This document shows, one piece after another, positions 10,737 to 21,899 of a DNA stretch of 64,000 bases (position 1 is its first letter; every line of letters begins with the position of its first letter). Made by a program: the position numbers and the translations under genes. Below the pieces are notes generated by a model that saw only the letters and a program-made list of their open reading frames with translations, ran no database searches and was not told where the DNA came from. The DNA comes from Rhodocyclales bacterium (GTDB taxonomy: Bacteria; Pseudomonadota; Gammaproteobacteria; Burkholderiales; Rhodocyclaceae). The stretch lies in contig JACRLX010000012.1 of NCBI GenBank assembly GCA_016235165.1, forward strand, positions 48,886 to 112,885, read 5' to 3'.

Positions 10737-13088
10737 ATGAGCGTCGACACTTCCGCCGACCAAAGGCTGGCAGGACAGCGTTCGCTCCATCTGCTGCTGT
10801 TGCTGTTCGCGGTGATGCTTCTCGCCGTCTTTGGCGGCGAACTGCTGGTCACCTACCTGCTGGAACGCCTGTTGCCGGTGGGGGTGAACGAATGGACCCG
10901 GATCCTGCTCGATGCCGGACTGCTGGCGTTGATCGTTTCCGCCGTGGTCCTGCCCTTCATGCTGCGCTTGCGGCGACTGCATCTGCGCCAGGCGCGCAAT
11001 GCCCGGCGCCTGCAATACACGCTCGACCAACATGCCATCGTCAGCATTGCCGACGCCAGCGAGCAGCGTCAGCTGCAGCAGCATCTGCTCGACGCCAGGG
11101 ACGCCGCCGAAAAGGCGGCCCGCCTCAAGAGCGATTTTCTGTCCACCATGAGCCACGAGATACGCACCCCGCTCAACGGCGTGATCGGCATGACCGACTT
11201 GCTGCTCGATACCCGGCTCGATTCCGAACAGGCGGAATTCGCGCGCATCATCAAGAGCTCGGCGGACAGCCTGATGACCATCGTCAGCGACATCCTCGAT
11301 TTCTCCAAGATCGAGGCTGGCCGCCTTGTCATCGAAGCCACCGATTTTTCGCTGCGGCAAACCGTCGAAAGTGCACTCGACGTGTTTTCGGGCAAGCGCG
11401 CCGATGGCAGCCTGCTGCTTTCCAGCTTCATCGCCCCGGATCTGCCCGATCACCTGATCGGCGACCCGACCCGTGTGCGCCAGATCCTGCTGAACTTCCT
11501 TTCCAATGCGATCAAGTTCACCGAGCGGGGCAATGTGACGGTCAGCGCGCTGGCGGCGGAAAGCGGATCGGACGCGGATGGACGGATCGTGCTGCGGCTG
11601 GCGGTCAGCGATACCGGCATCGGCATCAGCGCGCAGGACCAGGCCCGGCTGTTCCTGCCATTCTCCCAGACCGACAGTTCGACCACGCGCAAGTATGGCG
11701 GCACCGGGCTCGGCCTGTCGATTACCAGGCGTCTCGCCGAAGCCATGGGCGGACATGCCGGGGTAGCGAGCGAGCCGGGCAAGGGATCGACCTTCTGGGT
11801 CGAACTGCCGTTTGCCGTCGGCGAGGAGAAGCGGGCGGTACCCGATCCCGCGCGCTTGCTGCGCGGAAGGCGCGTGATCCTCGCCGGTGACATCCATGGC
11901 GCCGCCCCGATTTGGCGAGGCTATTTGCAGGCCTGGGGGGTCGAAACGGAATCCGTGGTCGGCCTCGCCGAACTGGAACAGCGCTTCGTTGCCGCCACCG
12001 ATGCCCGGATTCCCTACGACCTGGTGCTGGTGGCGCCTCCCCTGCGCGACGCCACCCTGCCCGCTGCGATAGCCGCGATGCACGGCGATGGCTTCGCAGT
12101 GCCGATGATCTGCTGCCAGCCGGTCTCGCGCCGCGGCGAGCGGCGGGCGCTCGATCGCCAGGGCGCGCGCGTGCTGGTCGGACCCTTGCGCCAATCCGCC
12201 CTCTATCACGCTTTGGCGGCTGAACTGGATGGCGCCACGTCACCTCGCGCGCGCCGCGCCGAGGATGTGGATGTCATCAAGGCGAAGGCGTTTTCCCGCG
12301 GCAGGGGGCAACGCGTGCTGCTGGCCGAGGACAACGCGGTGAATCAGAGGGTTGCCGTGCATATGCTGGAACGCCTCGACTATCTGGTCGATGTCGTTGC
12401 CAGCGGCGCCGAGGCGGTGGCCGCCGCTGCCAGCGGTCGCTATCGACTGGTCTTGATGGATTGCCAAATGCCCGAAATGGACGGCTTCGAAGCTGCCCGC
12501 GCGATTCGCGCCGCCGAAGCGGGCAGCGATCGACATTTGCCTATCGTCGCCATGACCGCCAACGCCCCGCAGGGCGATCGCGAGCGCTGCCTGGCCGCCG
12601 GCATGGACGACTACCTGTCCAAGCCGGTCGATGCCGCGCAGCTTGCTACCACCCTGGCGGCACGCCTGATGTTTCGGTCGCCGCTGGCGCCCGGCCTTGG
12701 CGCGCTCCCGCAAGCGGAGCCGGCAATCGCGGACGAAACTCCGGCCGACCCCATCGACTTCGCACGCCTGGACGAAATTTTCGGCGACGACCAGGACGCT
12801 ATCGAGCAATTGCTCTCGGCGCTGGCAGAGACCATGGCGAGATCGCAGCGGCGCCTTGGCGAGGCGATGCGGACTGGTGCCGCCGTGCCGGCCACGCTTG
12901 CCCACGAGTTGCGCGGATTGGCCCACAACGTGGGCGCCGAGCGTTTGGCGGAGGTGGCCAGTCGGCTCGAAGCCAGTCTTGCCACCGATGACGAAATGCT
13001 TTCCGCCGCCCTGGTTCCCGACCTGATGGCGGAATGCCAGCGCAGCATTGACTTCATTGCCAGGCGCGGCGTGCGCCAGAAAGTGTGA
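10737..13088 (+). CDS. membrane hybrid sensor histidine kinase with REC and C-terminal Hpt
   Basis: [54 protein letters not shown]...[12 protein letters not shown]-terminal [16 protein letters not shown] (Hpt). Confidence 0.9.
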   Translation: MSVDTSADQRLAGQRSLHLLLLLFAVMLLAVFGGELLVTYLLERLLPVGVNEWTRILLDAGLLALIVSAVVLPFMLRLRRLHLRQARNARRLQYTLDQHAIVSIADASEQRQLQQHLLDARDAAEKAARLKSDFLSTMSHEIRTPLNGVIGMTDLLLDTRLDSEQAEFARIIKSSADSLMTIVSDILDFSKIEAGRLVIEATDFSLRQTVESALDVFSGKRADGSLLLSSFIAPDLPDHLIGDPTRVRQILLNFLSNAIKFTERGNVTVSALAAESGSDADGRIVLRLAVSDTGIGISAQDQARLFLPFSQTDSSTTRKYGGTGLGLSITRRLAEAMGGHAGVASEPGKGSTFWVELPFAVGEEKRAVPDPARLLRGRRVILAGDIHGAAPIWRGYLQAWGVETESVVGLAELEQRFVAATDARIPYDLVLVAPPLRDATLPAAIAAMHGDGFAVPMICCQPVSRRGERRALDRQGARVLVGPLRQSALYHALAAELDGATSPRARRAEDVDVIKAKAFSRGRGQRVLLAEDNAVNQRVAVHMLERLDYLVDVVASGAEAVAAAASGRYRLVLMDCQMPEMDGFEAARAIRAAEAGSDRHLPIVAMTANAPQGDRERCLAAGMDDYLSKPVDAAQLATTLAARLMFRSPLAPGLGALPQAEPAIADETPADPIDFARLDEIFGDDQDAIEQLLSALAETMARSQRRLGEAMRTGAAVPATLAHELRGLAHNVGAERLAEVASRLEASLATDDEMLSAALVPDLMAECQRSIDFIARRGVRQKV

Positions 13089-13178
13089 ACATGGCTTCGC
13101 TGCTGTTTTCGATCCCCCTACGACGATGCGCCAAGCGCCGCCGAACTGCCGCAGGCGGCCTGAGATCGGGAGCTTCCC

Positions 13179-15071
13179 ATGCTTGATTCTTCCATATTCG
13201 TCGAACTCAAGGCCAGCGGCAACCTGCCGTCGCCGCGTGGTTCGGCGCTCAAGGTACTGGACCTTTGCCAGCGTGACAACCTGACGCTGCCCGAGCTGAT
13301 CCACGCGGTGCAGGTGGACCCGGCGATGGTCGGGCGCCTGCTCAAGATGGCCAACTCGGCGGCCTTCGGCAGGCCGCGCCCGGTGGTGGCACTGACGCCG
13401 GACGTGCTGATGTCGATCGGCATCCAGTCGGTGCGCCAGCTGGTGCTGGCGTTTTCGCTGGTGTCCGGCAACCGCCAGGGACAGTGCGCCGACTTCGACT
13501 ACGAGGCCTTCTGGTCGCGCTCCGCGGCCACTGGCGTTGCCATGCAGTTGCTTGGCGCAGCGACGAGGGCGGCGCCGCCCCCGGAGCTGTTCACCGTCGG
13601 CCTGTTGGCCAATGTCGGCCGCCTGGCCCTTTCCGCCATACATCCGCTGGCCTATGGCAAGCTGCTGCAACAGGTCGGCGGCAGGCTCGGCAATGGGCTG
13701 ACCGCGCTGGAGGAGCATGCCTTCGGCTACTCGCATGCCGAGGTTGCCTCGGCGATGATGCAGGATTGGGGGCTGCCGCGTTTGTTCTGCGACGCGGTAT
13801 TGCGTCACGAGCAACCCGATGCCGACGGTCCGCGGCGCGATTCGCGCAGCGCGCAACTGGTCCGCTGCATCCATCTTGCATCGCGCCTGGCGGAACTGTG
13901 CTTTGTCCAGGGCGAAGAGCGCCGTGCCGGTTTCCTGGAGCTGCTGCCGCTGGCGCACGAACTCGAAATTGCCGACGGCAATCTGGCCAAGCTCGGCGAC
14001 CAGATGCTGAGTGAATGGAAGGAGTGGAGCCAGCTGCTGGAAATCGCCGTGCGCGAAGTGACGCCCTTTACCGCGCTGAACACGGCGGTTCAGCAGGTGG
14101 GCGAGTCGGTCGGCGAATGCCGCAAGCTGTCGGTGCTGGTGATCGACGAAGACGCGGCGGCGGCGGAGCGCCTGAAACTCCTGCTGGAAAGTGGCGGGCA
14201 CCGGGTGAACCTGGCGCAGGGCGGGCACGACGGGCTGGTCGAGGTGCTTGACCGGCAGCCGCAGCTGGTGTGCGTAGACCTGTGCGCGGATCTGGACCGT
14301 GGCCTGGAACTGATCCGCACCCTGCGCCAGACGGAGCTTGGGCGCTCGGTCTATATCATGGTTCTGACCCGTCCCGACGATGACGAGCGCCTGACCATGG
14401 CACTCGAAGCCGGTGCCGACGACTACCTCGACAAGCCGGTGGTGCCCAAGCTGCTGGATGCCCGCCTGCGCGCCGGGCACCGCATGATCCGCGAACAGCA
14501 GCTGTTGCGCCTGGAACAGGAAACCCTGCGCCGGCGCCTTCTGGAACTGGCGATCACCAGCCAGCACGCGCGCGAGGCGGCGCTGACCGATGTGCTTACC
14601 GGGCTATACAATCGGCGTCATGCCATCGACCGCCTGAAACAGGAATGGGCGGCAGCGGATCGCGGCATGCGGCCCCTGGCGGTACTCATGCTGGATATCG
14701 ACTATTTCAAGGCGGTCAATGACAGCCACGGCCACGATGCCGGGGACGAGGCCCTGCGCCAGGTGGCCGATACCCTGCGCGCGATTTCCCGCATGTCGGA
14801 CGTCGTCTGTCGCTACGGCGGCGAAGAGTTCCTGGTGATTGCGCCCGATACCTCGCTGGATGGCGCGCTCCAGCTGGCCGAGCGCATGCGCTCGGCGGTG
14901 GCGCAGCGCAACTTGGCGCTGGCAACGCAATGCGTCAAGCTGACGATCAGCCTGGGCGTCGCCGTCAAGGGCGATGGCATCAGCGGCGCGGAACGCCTGC
15001 TGAAAGCGGCCGACGATGCGCTCTACCGGGCCAAGCAATATGGTCGCAACCGGGTGGAAAGCGGGCCGTGA
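13179..15071 (+). CDS. HDOD-REC-GGDEF protein (diguanylate cyclase)
   Basis: N-terminal HDOD ([30 protein letters not shown]), central REC ([19 protein letters not shown]), C-terminal [12 protein letters not shown]...[11 protein letters not shown]. Confidence 0.87.
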   Translation: MLDSSIFVELKASGNLPSPRGSALKVLDLCQRDNLTLPELIHAVQVDPAMVGRLLKMANSAAFGRPRPVVALTPDVLMSIGIQSVRQLVLAFSLVSGNRQGQCADFDYEAFWSRSAATGVAMQLLGAATRAAPPPELFTVGLLANVGRLALSAIHPLAYGKLLQQVGGRLGNGLTALEEHAFGYSHAEVASAMMQDWGLPRLFCDAVLRHEQPDADGPRRDSRSAQLVRCIHLASRLAELCFVQGEERRAGFLELLPLAHELEIADGNLAKLGDQMLSEWKEWSQLLEIAVREVTPFTALNTAVQQVGESVGECRKLSVLVIDEDAAAAERLKLLLESGGHRVNLAQGGHDGLVEVLDRQPQLVCVDLCADLDRGLELIRTLRQTELGRSVYIMVLTRPDDDERLTMALEAGADDYLDKPVVPKLLDARLRAGHRMIREQQLLRLEQETLRRRLLELAITSQHAREAALTDVLTGLYNRRHAIDRLKQEWAAADRGMRPLAVLMLDIDYFKAVNDSHGHDAGDEALRQVADTLRAISRMSDVVCRYGGEEFLVIAPDTSLDGALQLAERMRSAVAQRNLALATQCVKLTISLGVAVKGDGISGAERLLKAADDALYRAKQYGRNRVESGP

Positions 15072-17446
15072 GCAACTTCTGGATGCAACTGCCGGCGAAT
15101 TTCCTCGCCTCGATCCTGTTGATCGTGACCAGCATGCTGATCGCCGGCATGCTGGTGGTGAGTTTTTTCGGCAGTCCGCTGGGTCGTTCGAAGAGCCTCG
15201 CCTACAAGGCCATGGCCATCCTGATCGCCTCCTGGGCGGTGCTGGCGTGGAAGAGCGCCAACTATTACAGCGCGCACATGTCCGAGCTTGCCTACCAGGA
15301 GGGTTATGCCCAGGCCAGCCGCCAGGTCGATGGTGTCGCCGACGAGATCGAGAACTCCCTGCGCTCCCTGCGCAACGTGCCGCGCGTGTTGTCCGGCGAA
15401 GATGCGGTGAGGCGGCAATTGCAGGCCTTCGGGCCGCACGTTGCAGCGTCCGCATTGCCCTACGAGGAACGCAAGCGGCTGTGGACCGAGGCCGGCCAAC
15501 GGTCCGGCCTGCATGCCTTCCTCGGTGCCGCCGCCGCCGGTCTTGGCGCCGAGGTGGTATGGGTGGTGAATGCCGCGGGCGATTGCATTGCCGCCAGCAA
15601 TGCCGGACGCGCCCAAAGTTTTGTCGGCGCCAACTACGCGAAGCGGGAGTACTTTCAGGATGCCAGCCGTGGGCGTCCCGGCCAGCAGTATGCCGTAGGG
15701 CTCGTGACCGGTGTCGCCGGCCTGTTCTATTCGTATCCGGTGCGCGATGCGGCGGGCGCCTTTCTCGGGGCCGTGGTGGTCAAGCGCGACATCACCGAGT
15801 TGCGCCGCTGGACGCGGCCGTATCATGCCTTCGTCACCGATAACCAGGGCGTCATCGTCCTCGCCGAGGATCGCAGCCTGGAAATGCGCAGCATGCCGGA
15901 CGCGACGGTCGGCATGATGACGCCGGAGGCGCGTCGCGATCGCTACAAATTGCACGACCTGGAACCCGCCGATGCGCATCCGGTCGAGAACGCGCGCGAA
16001 TTCGACCTGATGCGCATCGGTGATTCCAAGGTGCCGGTCATCCTGGTATCCCGTGCCGTGGCCGACGGCCAGGTCAGCATCCACCTGCCGCGGCCGCTGC
16101 CCGAATTGGCACGCATCCAGTCAGAGCGGCCGTGGATCTTTTCGCTGATCGCGGTCGCCGGCATCACCCTGATCATGGCCGTGATCGCCGTCGTGCTCTA
16201 TGTTCGCGCCAATCGCGAGGCGGCGCTGGTGGCCGAGGGCGCCAGCCGCGCCAAGAGCGATTTCCTGGCCAGCATGAGCCACGAGATTCGCACTCCGATG
16301 AACGGCGTGATCGGTCTCGCCAACCTGCTGCTCGACACACCGCTGAATCCGCAGCAACGCGAGTTTGCCCACGACATCGCGAGTTCCGGCGAATCCTTGC
16401 TGGCGATCATCAACGATATCCTCGATCTCTCGAAAATCGAGGCCGGACGCATGGAGTTCGACAGCCATCCGTTTGCGCTTTCCGCCGTGGTTGATGCGAT
16501 TGCCTCGGTGCTCAGGCATCGCGCGGCGGCCAAGGGTATAGGCTTGCACGTCGAGATCGCGCCGGAGGCGGCCGGCACTTACCTGGGCGACAGCCTGCGC
16601 CTGCGCCAGATCCTGCTCAACCTGGTCGGCAATGCCCTCAAATTCACCGATGCCGGCGAAGTTTGCGTTCGGGTTTCCCGCATCGATGCCGGCTTGCATT
16701 TCGATGTCATCGATACCGGCATCGGCATTGCGCCGGCGGTGCGCGAGCAATTGTTCTCCGAGTTCACCCAGGCCGAAGCCAGCACCGCTCGCCGCTATGG
16801 CGGCACCGGGCTGGGCCTGGCGATCAGCAAGCGCTTGGCGCAGGGCATGGGCGGCAGGATCGGCGTCGATAGCACGGAAGGGCAGGGTAGTCGCTTCTGG
16901 TTCGAGCTGCCCTTGCCGCCGGCACCCGAACAGATCGCGCTCGATCTGCCCGCGGCCGTGCCGGGCGGCCCGGTGACGGTGCCGGAACCGGCGGTCGCCG
17001 TGGTATCAGCGCCGACTTTCAGCACCTCCGCCGCTGCGGCGGACTCCGCGCGCGGCGCGACGCGCCTGTTGCTGGTCGAGGACAACAAGGTCAATCAGAA
17101 GGTGGCGCTGACCTTGCTGGCGCGTCTCGGCTATCAGGTCGATCTGGCCGAGGATGGCCGGCAGGCGGTCGAGGCCGTGCAGCGCCAGACTTATGCCCTG
17201 ATCCTGATGGACATGCAAATGCCGGTGATGGATGGCCTGGAGGCGACGCGGCGGATTCGTGCCCTGGCGACGGCCGGCCCGCGCATGCCGATCGTCGCGC
17301 TGACCGCCAACGCCATGCAATCCGACCAGGAGGCATGCCGTCAGGCCGGGATGGATGATTTCCTCGCCAAGCCTTTCGATCGCGCCGGTCTTGCGGCCTG
17401 CATCACGCGCTGGCTGGCGCGACGTTCGGAGCCCATTCCTTCGTGA
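15068..17446 (+). CDS. membrane hybrid sensor histidine kinase with periplasmic cache-like domain and REC
   Basis: GTG start overlaps previous stop; [61 protein letters not shown]...[11 protein letters not shown]. Confidence 0.9.
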   Translation: MSNFWMQLPANFLASILLIVTSMLIAGMLVVSFFGSPLGRSKSLAYKAMAILIASWAVLAWKSANYYSAHMSELAYQEGYAQASRQVDGVADEIENSLRSLRNVPRVLSGEDAVRRQLQAFGPHVAASALPYEERKRLWTEAGQRSGLHAFLGAAAAGLGAEVVWVVNAAGDCIAASNAGRAQSFVGANYAKREYFQDASRGRPGQQYAVGLVTGVAGLFYSYPVRDAAGAFLGAVVVKRDITELRRWTRPYHAFVTDNQGVIVLAEDRSLEMRSMPDATVGMMTPEARRDRYKLHDLEPADAHPVENAREFDLMRIGDSKVPVILVSRAVADGQVSIHLPRPLPELARIQSERPWIFSLIAVAGITLIMAVIAVVLYVRANREAALVAEGASRAKSDFLASMSHEIRTPMNGVIGLANLLLDTPLNPQQREFAHDIASSGESLLAIINDILDLSKIEAGRMEFDSHPFALSAVVDAIASVLRHRAAAKGIGLHVEIAPEAAGTYLGDSLRLRQILLNLVGNALKFTDAGEVCVRVSRIDAGLHFDVIDTGIGIAPAVREQLFSEFTQAEASTARRYGGTGLGLAISKRLAQGMGGRIGVDSTEGQGSRFWFELPLPPAPEQIALDLPAAVPGGPVTVPEPAVAVVSAPTFSTSAAAADSARGATRLLLVEDNKVNQKVALTLLARLGYQVDLAEDGRQAVEAVQRQTYALILMDMQMPVMDGLEATRRIRALATAGPRMPIVALTANAMQSDQEACRQAGMDDFLAKPFDRAGLAACITRWLARRSEPIPS

Positions 17447-17583
17447 AGCATTTCGCACTGCGTGACCGGGCCGCCCGAGCATGGAGACGAAGCTGGTCAG
17501 CTACCAGCTGTTGATCGCGCTTAGCTCGGACCCCGGCGCGACGGTGCGTGAGTCACACGGGCTATTGACCGATCGTCGGGACG

Positions 17584-17609
17584 AAAAAAAAGCCCGCCTT
17601 GCAGCGGGC
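17584..17609 (-). terminator. rho-independent terminator of the 17629-20359 operon
   Basis: Minus strand GCCCGC-TGCAAG-GCGGGC followed by TTTTTTTT. Confidence 0.85.
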
Positions 17610-17628
17610 CCTTTAACCACAAATCCGC

Positions 17629-18696
17629 TTACTTGAACTGCAGGACCAGCGGCTCCTCGACGAATGCGTGGCGCACCTGGGCATTGTCGAACATGGCGAG
17701 GCCGAAGCCGTAGCTCTTCTTCAGGTCGTTGAAGTTCACGTCGAACTTGGAGCCGGTGACCAGCTTGCGCGAGATTTCCATGGTCCACTTGCCCTTGGCC
17801 CATTTGCCGGCAAACTTGACTTCGCCGCGGTCGCCGACGAAGGGCGCAACCAGGATCGAGGAAACCTCGTCGCCCGGCTTGAACTTGCTGTCATCGAAGG
17901 CCACCTTGTCTTCGACCGGCAGCCAGTAGGTGCCGCCCTTGTTGGCCGGCTTGCCGTTCTTGTTCATGAACTCCGGCTTGCCGTTGACCAGCTTGATGTC
18001 CTCGTAGCCGCCGCCCGTCTTGGGATCGGTCTTGCGCCCGGCGCTCTTGGCCTTCTCCGGATCGAAGCGGGTGTGATCAAGATAGCCGTCGTCGATCTGG
18101 CCCAGATATCCTCCGCGCACCCACTTCATGTGCCAGAGGTCGCCCAGTTCTCCCGCTTCCTCGAGGTATTTGTTGCCATAGGGCTTGCCCGGCTCGCCGC
18201 CGTGGCAGGCGATCGCGCAGCCGAACTTGTCGAAGCCGACGATGCTGTTGTTCATGTTCCACAGTATGCCGATCTTGTCTTCGTAGTAGACATCGTTGTC
18301 GCCGCCCTTGTCTTCCGGGTCCTTCAGCTGGACCCAGGAACCATCCTTCTGCTTCTGGTAGGGGCTGCGACGCTCCGACAGCGTCGCATCATTGTAGGTC
18401 AGCAGCATGTAGAGGTTTTCCTTGTCGTAGGCCACCTGCAGGGTCGCCTCGGTCGCGCCCTTGTTGAAGTTGGCGCCCTTGACGGCCTTGAGCTTGGTCA
18501 CCGGCGCGGTCTTCCAGATCGCGTCGGAGGCCGAGCCATCGACGGCGGGGGCGGCGGCGGCCATCACGGCCGTGACGGCGATGGGTTTGTGCTCCTTCGG
18601 CTTGTCCTTCGGCGCCGGTTCCTTGGCCAGGACGGCGCCGCTTGCGGCCAGGGTCAGCGTGGCGAGAACGGCGATGGAAAGAGTTGTGCGTTTCAT
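17629..18696 (-). CDS. ethylbenzene dehydrogenase-related (EB_dh, gamma-subunit-like) periplasmic protein
   Basis: Signal peptide MKRTTLSIAVLATLTLAASGAVLA; VAYDKENLYMLLTYNDATLSERRSPY...; contains CAIACH (CX3CH). Confidence 0.78.
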   Translation of the reverse strand: MKRTTLSIAVLATLTLAASGAVLAKEPAPKDKPKEHKPIAVTAVMAAAAPAVDGSASDAIWKTAPVTKLKAVKGANFNKGATEATLQVAYDKENLYMLLTYNDATLSERRSPYQKQKDGSWVQLKDPEDKGGDNDVYYEDKIGILWNMNNSIVGFDKFGCAIACHGGEPGKPYGNKYLEEAGELGDLWHMKWVRGGYLGQIDDGYLDHTRFDPEKAKSAGRKTDPKTGGGYEDIKLVNGKPEFMNKNGKPANKGGTYWLPVEDKVAFDDSKFKPGDEVSSILVAPFVGDRGEVKFAGKWAKGKWTMEISRKLVTGSKFDVNFNDLKKSYGFGLAMFDNAQVRHAFVEEPLVLQFK

Positions 18697-18737
18697 GGTC
18701 TTACCTCCTTGATGGAAATGCAATCGGTGTAGCGAAT

Positions 18738-19352
18738 TCAGTGCTCGTGCCAGCCCGTGATCATGGTCTTGTACATCGCACCGACAGTGTTGCCGGTGCT
18801 GCCAAGGTAGATGTGGGCGATCATGAACATGACGATGGCGGCACCCGTCAGGTAGTGCAGCACGGCCACCGGCAGCAGGCCGTCCATGCCGAACAGGCGG
18901 TCGGGCGCGAATTCGGGAAACAGGAAAATCAGGCCGGTCAGCAGCAGGAGCGGCATCGCCAGGTACATGATGGCCCAGTAGATCAGCGACTGCAGGGTGT
19001 TGAAGTTGTTCTGCAGGGTTACCGGGAAGGGATGCGGCTCGCCGCGGAAGATGCCCCAGACATACCAGCGGGCCTGCTTCAGGCAGCGGTCGATCACGCC
19101 GGGCGGCTTGGGTACGTATTGCCACCAGTTGCCGGTGACGATGTTGGCGAGGGCGAAGAAGGCGTAGGCGGCCACCAGCGCGAGCCCGGCGATGTCGTGG
19201 ATGCGCGCCGCGAGCGAGAACTCGACCAGCGGCAGCTTGGGATCGGCAAAATGCAGGCTGACGCCGGTGACGGTCAGGACGATGATCAGCAGGGCATTGG
19301 TCCAGTGCCAGAGCCGGATCCACAAGGGCAGGAGATAGGTGCGCTCGCTCAT
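18738..19352 (-). CDS. cytochrome b/b6-domain (formate dehydrogenase/hydrogenase-type di-haem b) membrane protein
   Basis: MSERTYLLPLWIRLWHWTNALLIIVLTVTGVSLHF, 4-TM cytochrome b561/FdnI-like pattern. Confidence 0.85.
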   Translation of the reverse strand: MSERTYLLPLWIRLWHWTNALLIIVLTVTGVSLHFADPKLPLVEFSLAARIHDIAGLALVAAYAFFALANIVTGNWWQYVPKPPGVIDRCLKQARWYVWGIFRGEPHPFPVTLQNNFNTLQSLIYWAIMYLAMPLLLLTGLIFLFPEFAPDRLFGMDGLLPVAVLHYLTGAAIVMFMIAHIYLGSTGNTVGAMYKTMITGWHEH

Positions 19353-20359
19353 TTTGCTTGGTCCTTGTTGCGCTTCATGGCGGCCAGGGCGCGCAGCACG
19401 CCATGCGCCAGCACGCCGAGCAGGGTGGCCAGCACCAGGCCGATGATCAGGTTATCCAGCAGCGGATGCCGCGTCGCGCCGATGACATAGGAATTGGAGA
19501 GGATGACGCTGTTGGTGAAGCCGTACTTCTGCTGCTCGCCCTTGACCAGATGGCGGTAGAGCCGGGTCTTCAGCGAGCTGTTGGCCGAGTGGCAGGCCAG
19601 GCACTTCTTCTCCGCCTTTTCCTTGTTGAGGATCTCGTGCGAGAGCATCTTGCCTTCGGCGACTTCCGGCGTGTGGCATTCGATGCAGCGCACGGCATTC
19701 CAGTGTGCCTTGGCGTTGGGCAGCCAGCCGTGGATGGTATCGATGTCGGGGCGCTTCTTCTTGCCGCCCGCCAGCTTTTCGTCATCGGGGGCGAACCTGG
19801 CGAACATGGTTTCCGAGTTGTGGCATTCAAGGCAGCCGTGGTTGTCCTGGGCGACGATCTTTTCCGGATCCTTGAGGCGCTTCTGGATCACATTGACATG
19901 GACGTTATGGCAGGTGTTGCAACTGAATTTTTCCTTGAGGCCGCTGTTCTTGGCGTGCACCGAGGCGTTGAATTGCGGTTCCAGGCGCAGCGATTTCGCC
20001 GCATGGCATTCGGTGCAGGGGCTGGTGGTGGTCTTGCCGGCTTCGGCGTGCGGATACTCGGTGTAGTGGTTCTTGGCGTGGCACTGGCGGCAATCCATCA
20101 CGCCGTGGTCCGATGGGTTGAAGATCGCCGGCTCGATGTGCGATTCCTTGAGCTTCGACAGGTCGAGATCGGCGCGCGGCGGCTTCTTCACGGCGGCGGC
20201 GCTGTGGCACTCGTAGCAGGCGGCGTTGGCCTTGCGGTTGGCTTCTATCGTTGCCTGGTCGACCGGCGCGGCGTCGGCCGCCACGGCGGGCAGGCGCAAC
20301 AGTGCCAGCGATGCGCCGAGAAGTACGGCGACTAACGGCTTATTGAATGAATGGAACAC
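19349..20359 (-). CDS. multihaem (7x CxxCH) cytochrome c with C-terminal TM helix
   Basis: CYECH, CRQCH, CTECH, CNTCH, CLECH, CIECH, CLACH counted; signal peptide; stop overlaps the next gene start. Confidence 0.9.
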   Translation of the reverse strand: MFHSFNKPLVAVLLGASLALLRLPAVAADAAPVDQATIEANRKANAACYECHSAAAVKKPPRADLDLSKLKESHIEPAIFNPSDHGVMDCRQCHAKNHYTEYPHAEAGKTTTSPCTECHAAKSLRLEPQFNASVHAKNSGLKEKFSCNTCHNVHVNVIQKRLKDPEKIVAQDNHGCLECHNSETMFARFAPDDEKLAGGKKKRPDIDTIHGWLPNAKAHWNAVRCIECHTPEVAEGKMLSHEILNKEKAEKKCLACHSANSSLKTRLYRHLVKGEQQKYGFTNSVILSNSYVIGATRHPLLDNLIIGLVLATLLGVLAHGVLRALAAMKRNKDQAK

Positions 20360-20398
20360 GATGCCCCCGGTAAATTGAAACCTGCTGTCCTGATGAAC

Positions 20399-20412
20399 GC
20401 AATCCCCATGCC
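20399..20412 (-). promoter_or_regulatory. predicted sigma54 (-24/-12) promoter for the 7-haem cytochrome operon
   Basis: Minus strand GGCATGGGGATTGC matches GGCACG-N4-TTGC, GG-N10-GC spacing, 40 nt upstream of the start codon. Confidence 0.75.
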
Positions 20413-20428
20413 TGAGGCTTGCCCAAGC

Positions 20429-20441
20429 TAACTCATTGATA
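20429..20441 (-). promoter_or_regulatory. predicted IHF site
   Basis: Minus strand TATCAATGAGTTA matches WATCAANNNNTTR exactly; lies between the sigma54 promoter and the tandem palindromes. Confidence 0.55.
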
Positions 20442-20476
20442 ACAAGCCTTCAGCACTTTGATGGGAGGATCATGCC

Positions 20477-20514
20477 TGTCGCTGGACGGTGACAGTTGTC
20501 GCTAATCAGTGACA
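20477..20514 (-). promoter_or_regulatory. predicted enhancer (UAS): two tandem palindromic sites 20 bp apart
   Basis: TGTCGCTGGACGGTGACA (20477-20494) and TGTCGCTAATCAGTGACA (20497-20514), both TGTC-N9-TGACA. Confidence 0.7.
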
Positions 20515-21899
20515 ACCCCCCAGCGCTTCATCCGCACGTACAGGTTTTGCCGCGGGATGCCCGAGAGGCGCGCCGCCTCCGAGACGTTGCCCTCCGCTTT
20601 GGCAAGGATGGCACGCAGGTAATCCTGTTCGAAGCGCGCACGTGCCTCTTCGTACCCGGGAATGTCCTCGGCGCGTTGCTGCGGCTCCGCGTCTTGTTCG
20701 ATCGGGCTGCAGTCCGCCTGGGAAATGCCCGAGGGGCAAAGATGCATGACGTCCACCGGCCCGCCGGGATGCAGGGCCACCGCGCGCTCGATGCAATGCT
20801 TGAGCTGACGCACATTGCCCGGCCAGGGGCAGGCCTCCAGCGTGTCCACGGCGGCCGGTGTCAGCGGTCCGCAGGCCTTGCCGAATTTTTCGTTGAAGTG
20901 GTCGAGGAAGTGCATCGCCAGCGGCACGGTGTCGCCCTTGCGTTCGCGCAGCGGCGGCAGGCGCAGCGCGACGACGTTGATGCGATAGTAAAGGTCCTCG
21001 CGGAAGCGGCCGGCCTTGACCTCGCCGGGCAGCGGACGGTTGGTGGCGCACACCAGGCGGAAGTCGGCGTGGCGCGGCTGGGTACTGCCGATGCGGGCGC
21101 ATTGGTGGTCCTGCAGCACGCGCAGCAGGCTCGACTGGAGCTTGGGGCTCATGTCGGCGATTTCGTCGAGGAACAGCGTGCCGCCGTCGCTCTTCTCGAA
21201 GTAGCCGGCGCAGGCCGCGCTGGCGCCGGTGAAGGCGCCCTTCTCGTAGCCGAAGAGCAGGCTTTCGAGCAGCGACTCTGGCAGGCCGCCGCAATTCACT
21301 TCCATGAAGGGCCCTGTGGCGCGCGGGCTCCAGGCGTGGACCAGCTTGGCCACCAGGTCCTTGCCGGTGCCGCTTTCGCCTTCCAGCAGCAGCGTGGTGT
21401 CGAGGCCGGAGACCTGGCGCAACTGGCCCAGCATGCGCTCCATCGCCGGGCTTTGGCCGATCACGGCGGGCGTACCGTCTTCGCCCAGCCGGGCACGCAG
21501 GCCATCGATCTCGCGGTAGGCGCGGTCGAGTTCCAGCGCCTTGCCGATCACGGCCTCGAGGGATTCGAGGTCCTCGAAGGGCTTGGTCAGGTAATCGAAC
21601 ATGCCCTCGCGCACCGCTGCCACCGCATCGCGCACGTCGGCATAGCCCGTCATCAGGATGCCGACCAGGTGCGGGCGGCGGGCGCGGAACTCGCGCATCA
21701 GCTCGATGCCGTTGTCGGCCGGCAGGCGCTGGTCCATCAGCACCAGGTTGAAATCCTCGGCGGCGAACAGGCGGCGCGCCTCGGCGCCGTCCGCGGCGAG
21801 CCGGACCTCGCTGGTCTCGGCGATCAGGTGGTCGATCAGGGTGCGCGTGTAGTGGTCGTCGTCGACGACGAGAACCTTGGGGCGATGTGTGGTGGTCAT
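20502..21899 (-). CDS. sigma54-dependent response regulator (NtrC family: REC-AAA+-HTH Fis)
   Basis: REC VLVVDDDHYTRTLIDHLI; GESGTGKDLVAK; GAFTGA; EARARFEQDYLRAIL...VSEAARLSGIPRQNLYVRMKRWG. Confidence 0.93.
   Translation of the reverse strand: MTTTHRPKVLVVDDDHYTRTLIDHLIAETSEVRLAADGAEARRLFAAEDFNLVLMDQRLPADNGIELMREFRARRPHLVGILMTGYADVRDAVAAVREGMFDYLTKPFEDLESLEAVIGKALELDRAYREIDGLRARLGEDGTPAVIGQSPAMERMLGQLRQVSGLDTTLLLEGESGTGKDLVAKLVHAWSPRATGPFMEVNCGGLPESLLESLLFGYEKGAFTGASAACAGYFEKSDGGTLFLDEIADMSPKLQSSLLRVLQDHQCARIGSTQPRHADFRLVCATNRPLPGEVKAGRFREDLYYRINVVALRLPPLRERKGDTVPLAMHFLDHFNEKFGKACGPLTPAAVDTLEACPWPGNVRQLKHCIERAVALHPGGPVDVMHLCPSGISQADCSPIEQDAEPQQRAEDIPGYEEARARFEQDYLRAILAKAEGNVSEAARLSGIPRQNLYVRMKRWGVVTD

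Noticed and set aside
10473-14567. Long minus-strand ORFs 10473-12209 and 12240-14567
   Set aside because: Opposite to well-supported hybrid kinase and HDOD-REC-GGDEF genes; no recognisable domain.
17629-19323. 564-aa minus-strand ORF as a single protein
   Set aside because: The N-terminal part is an alternative frame of the cytochrome b gene; the true start with signal peptide is at 18696.
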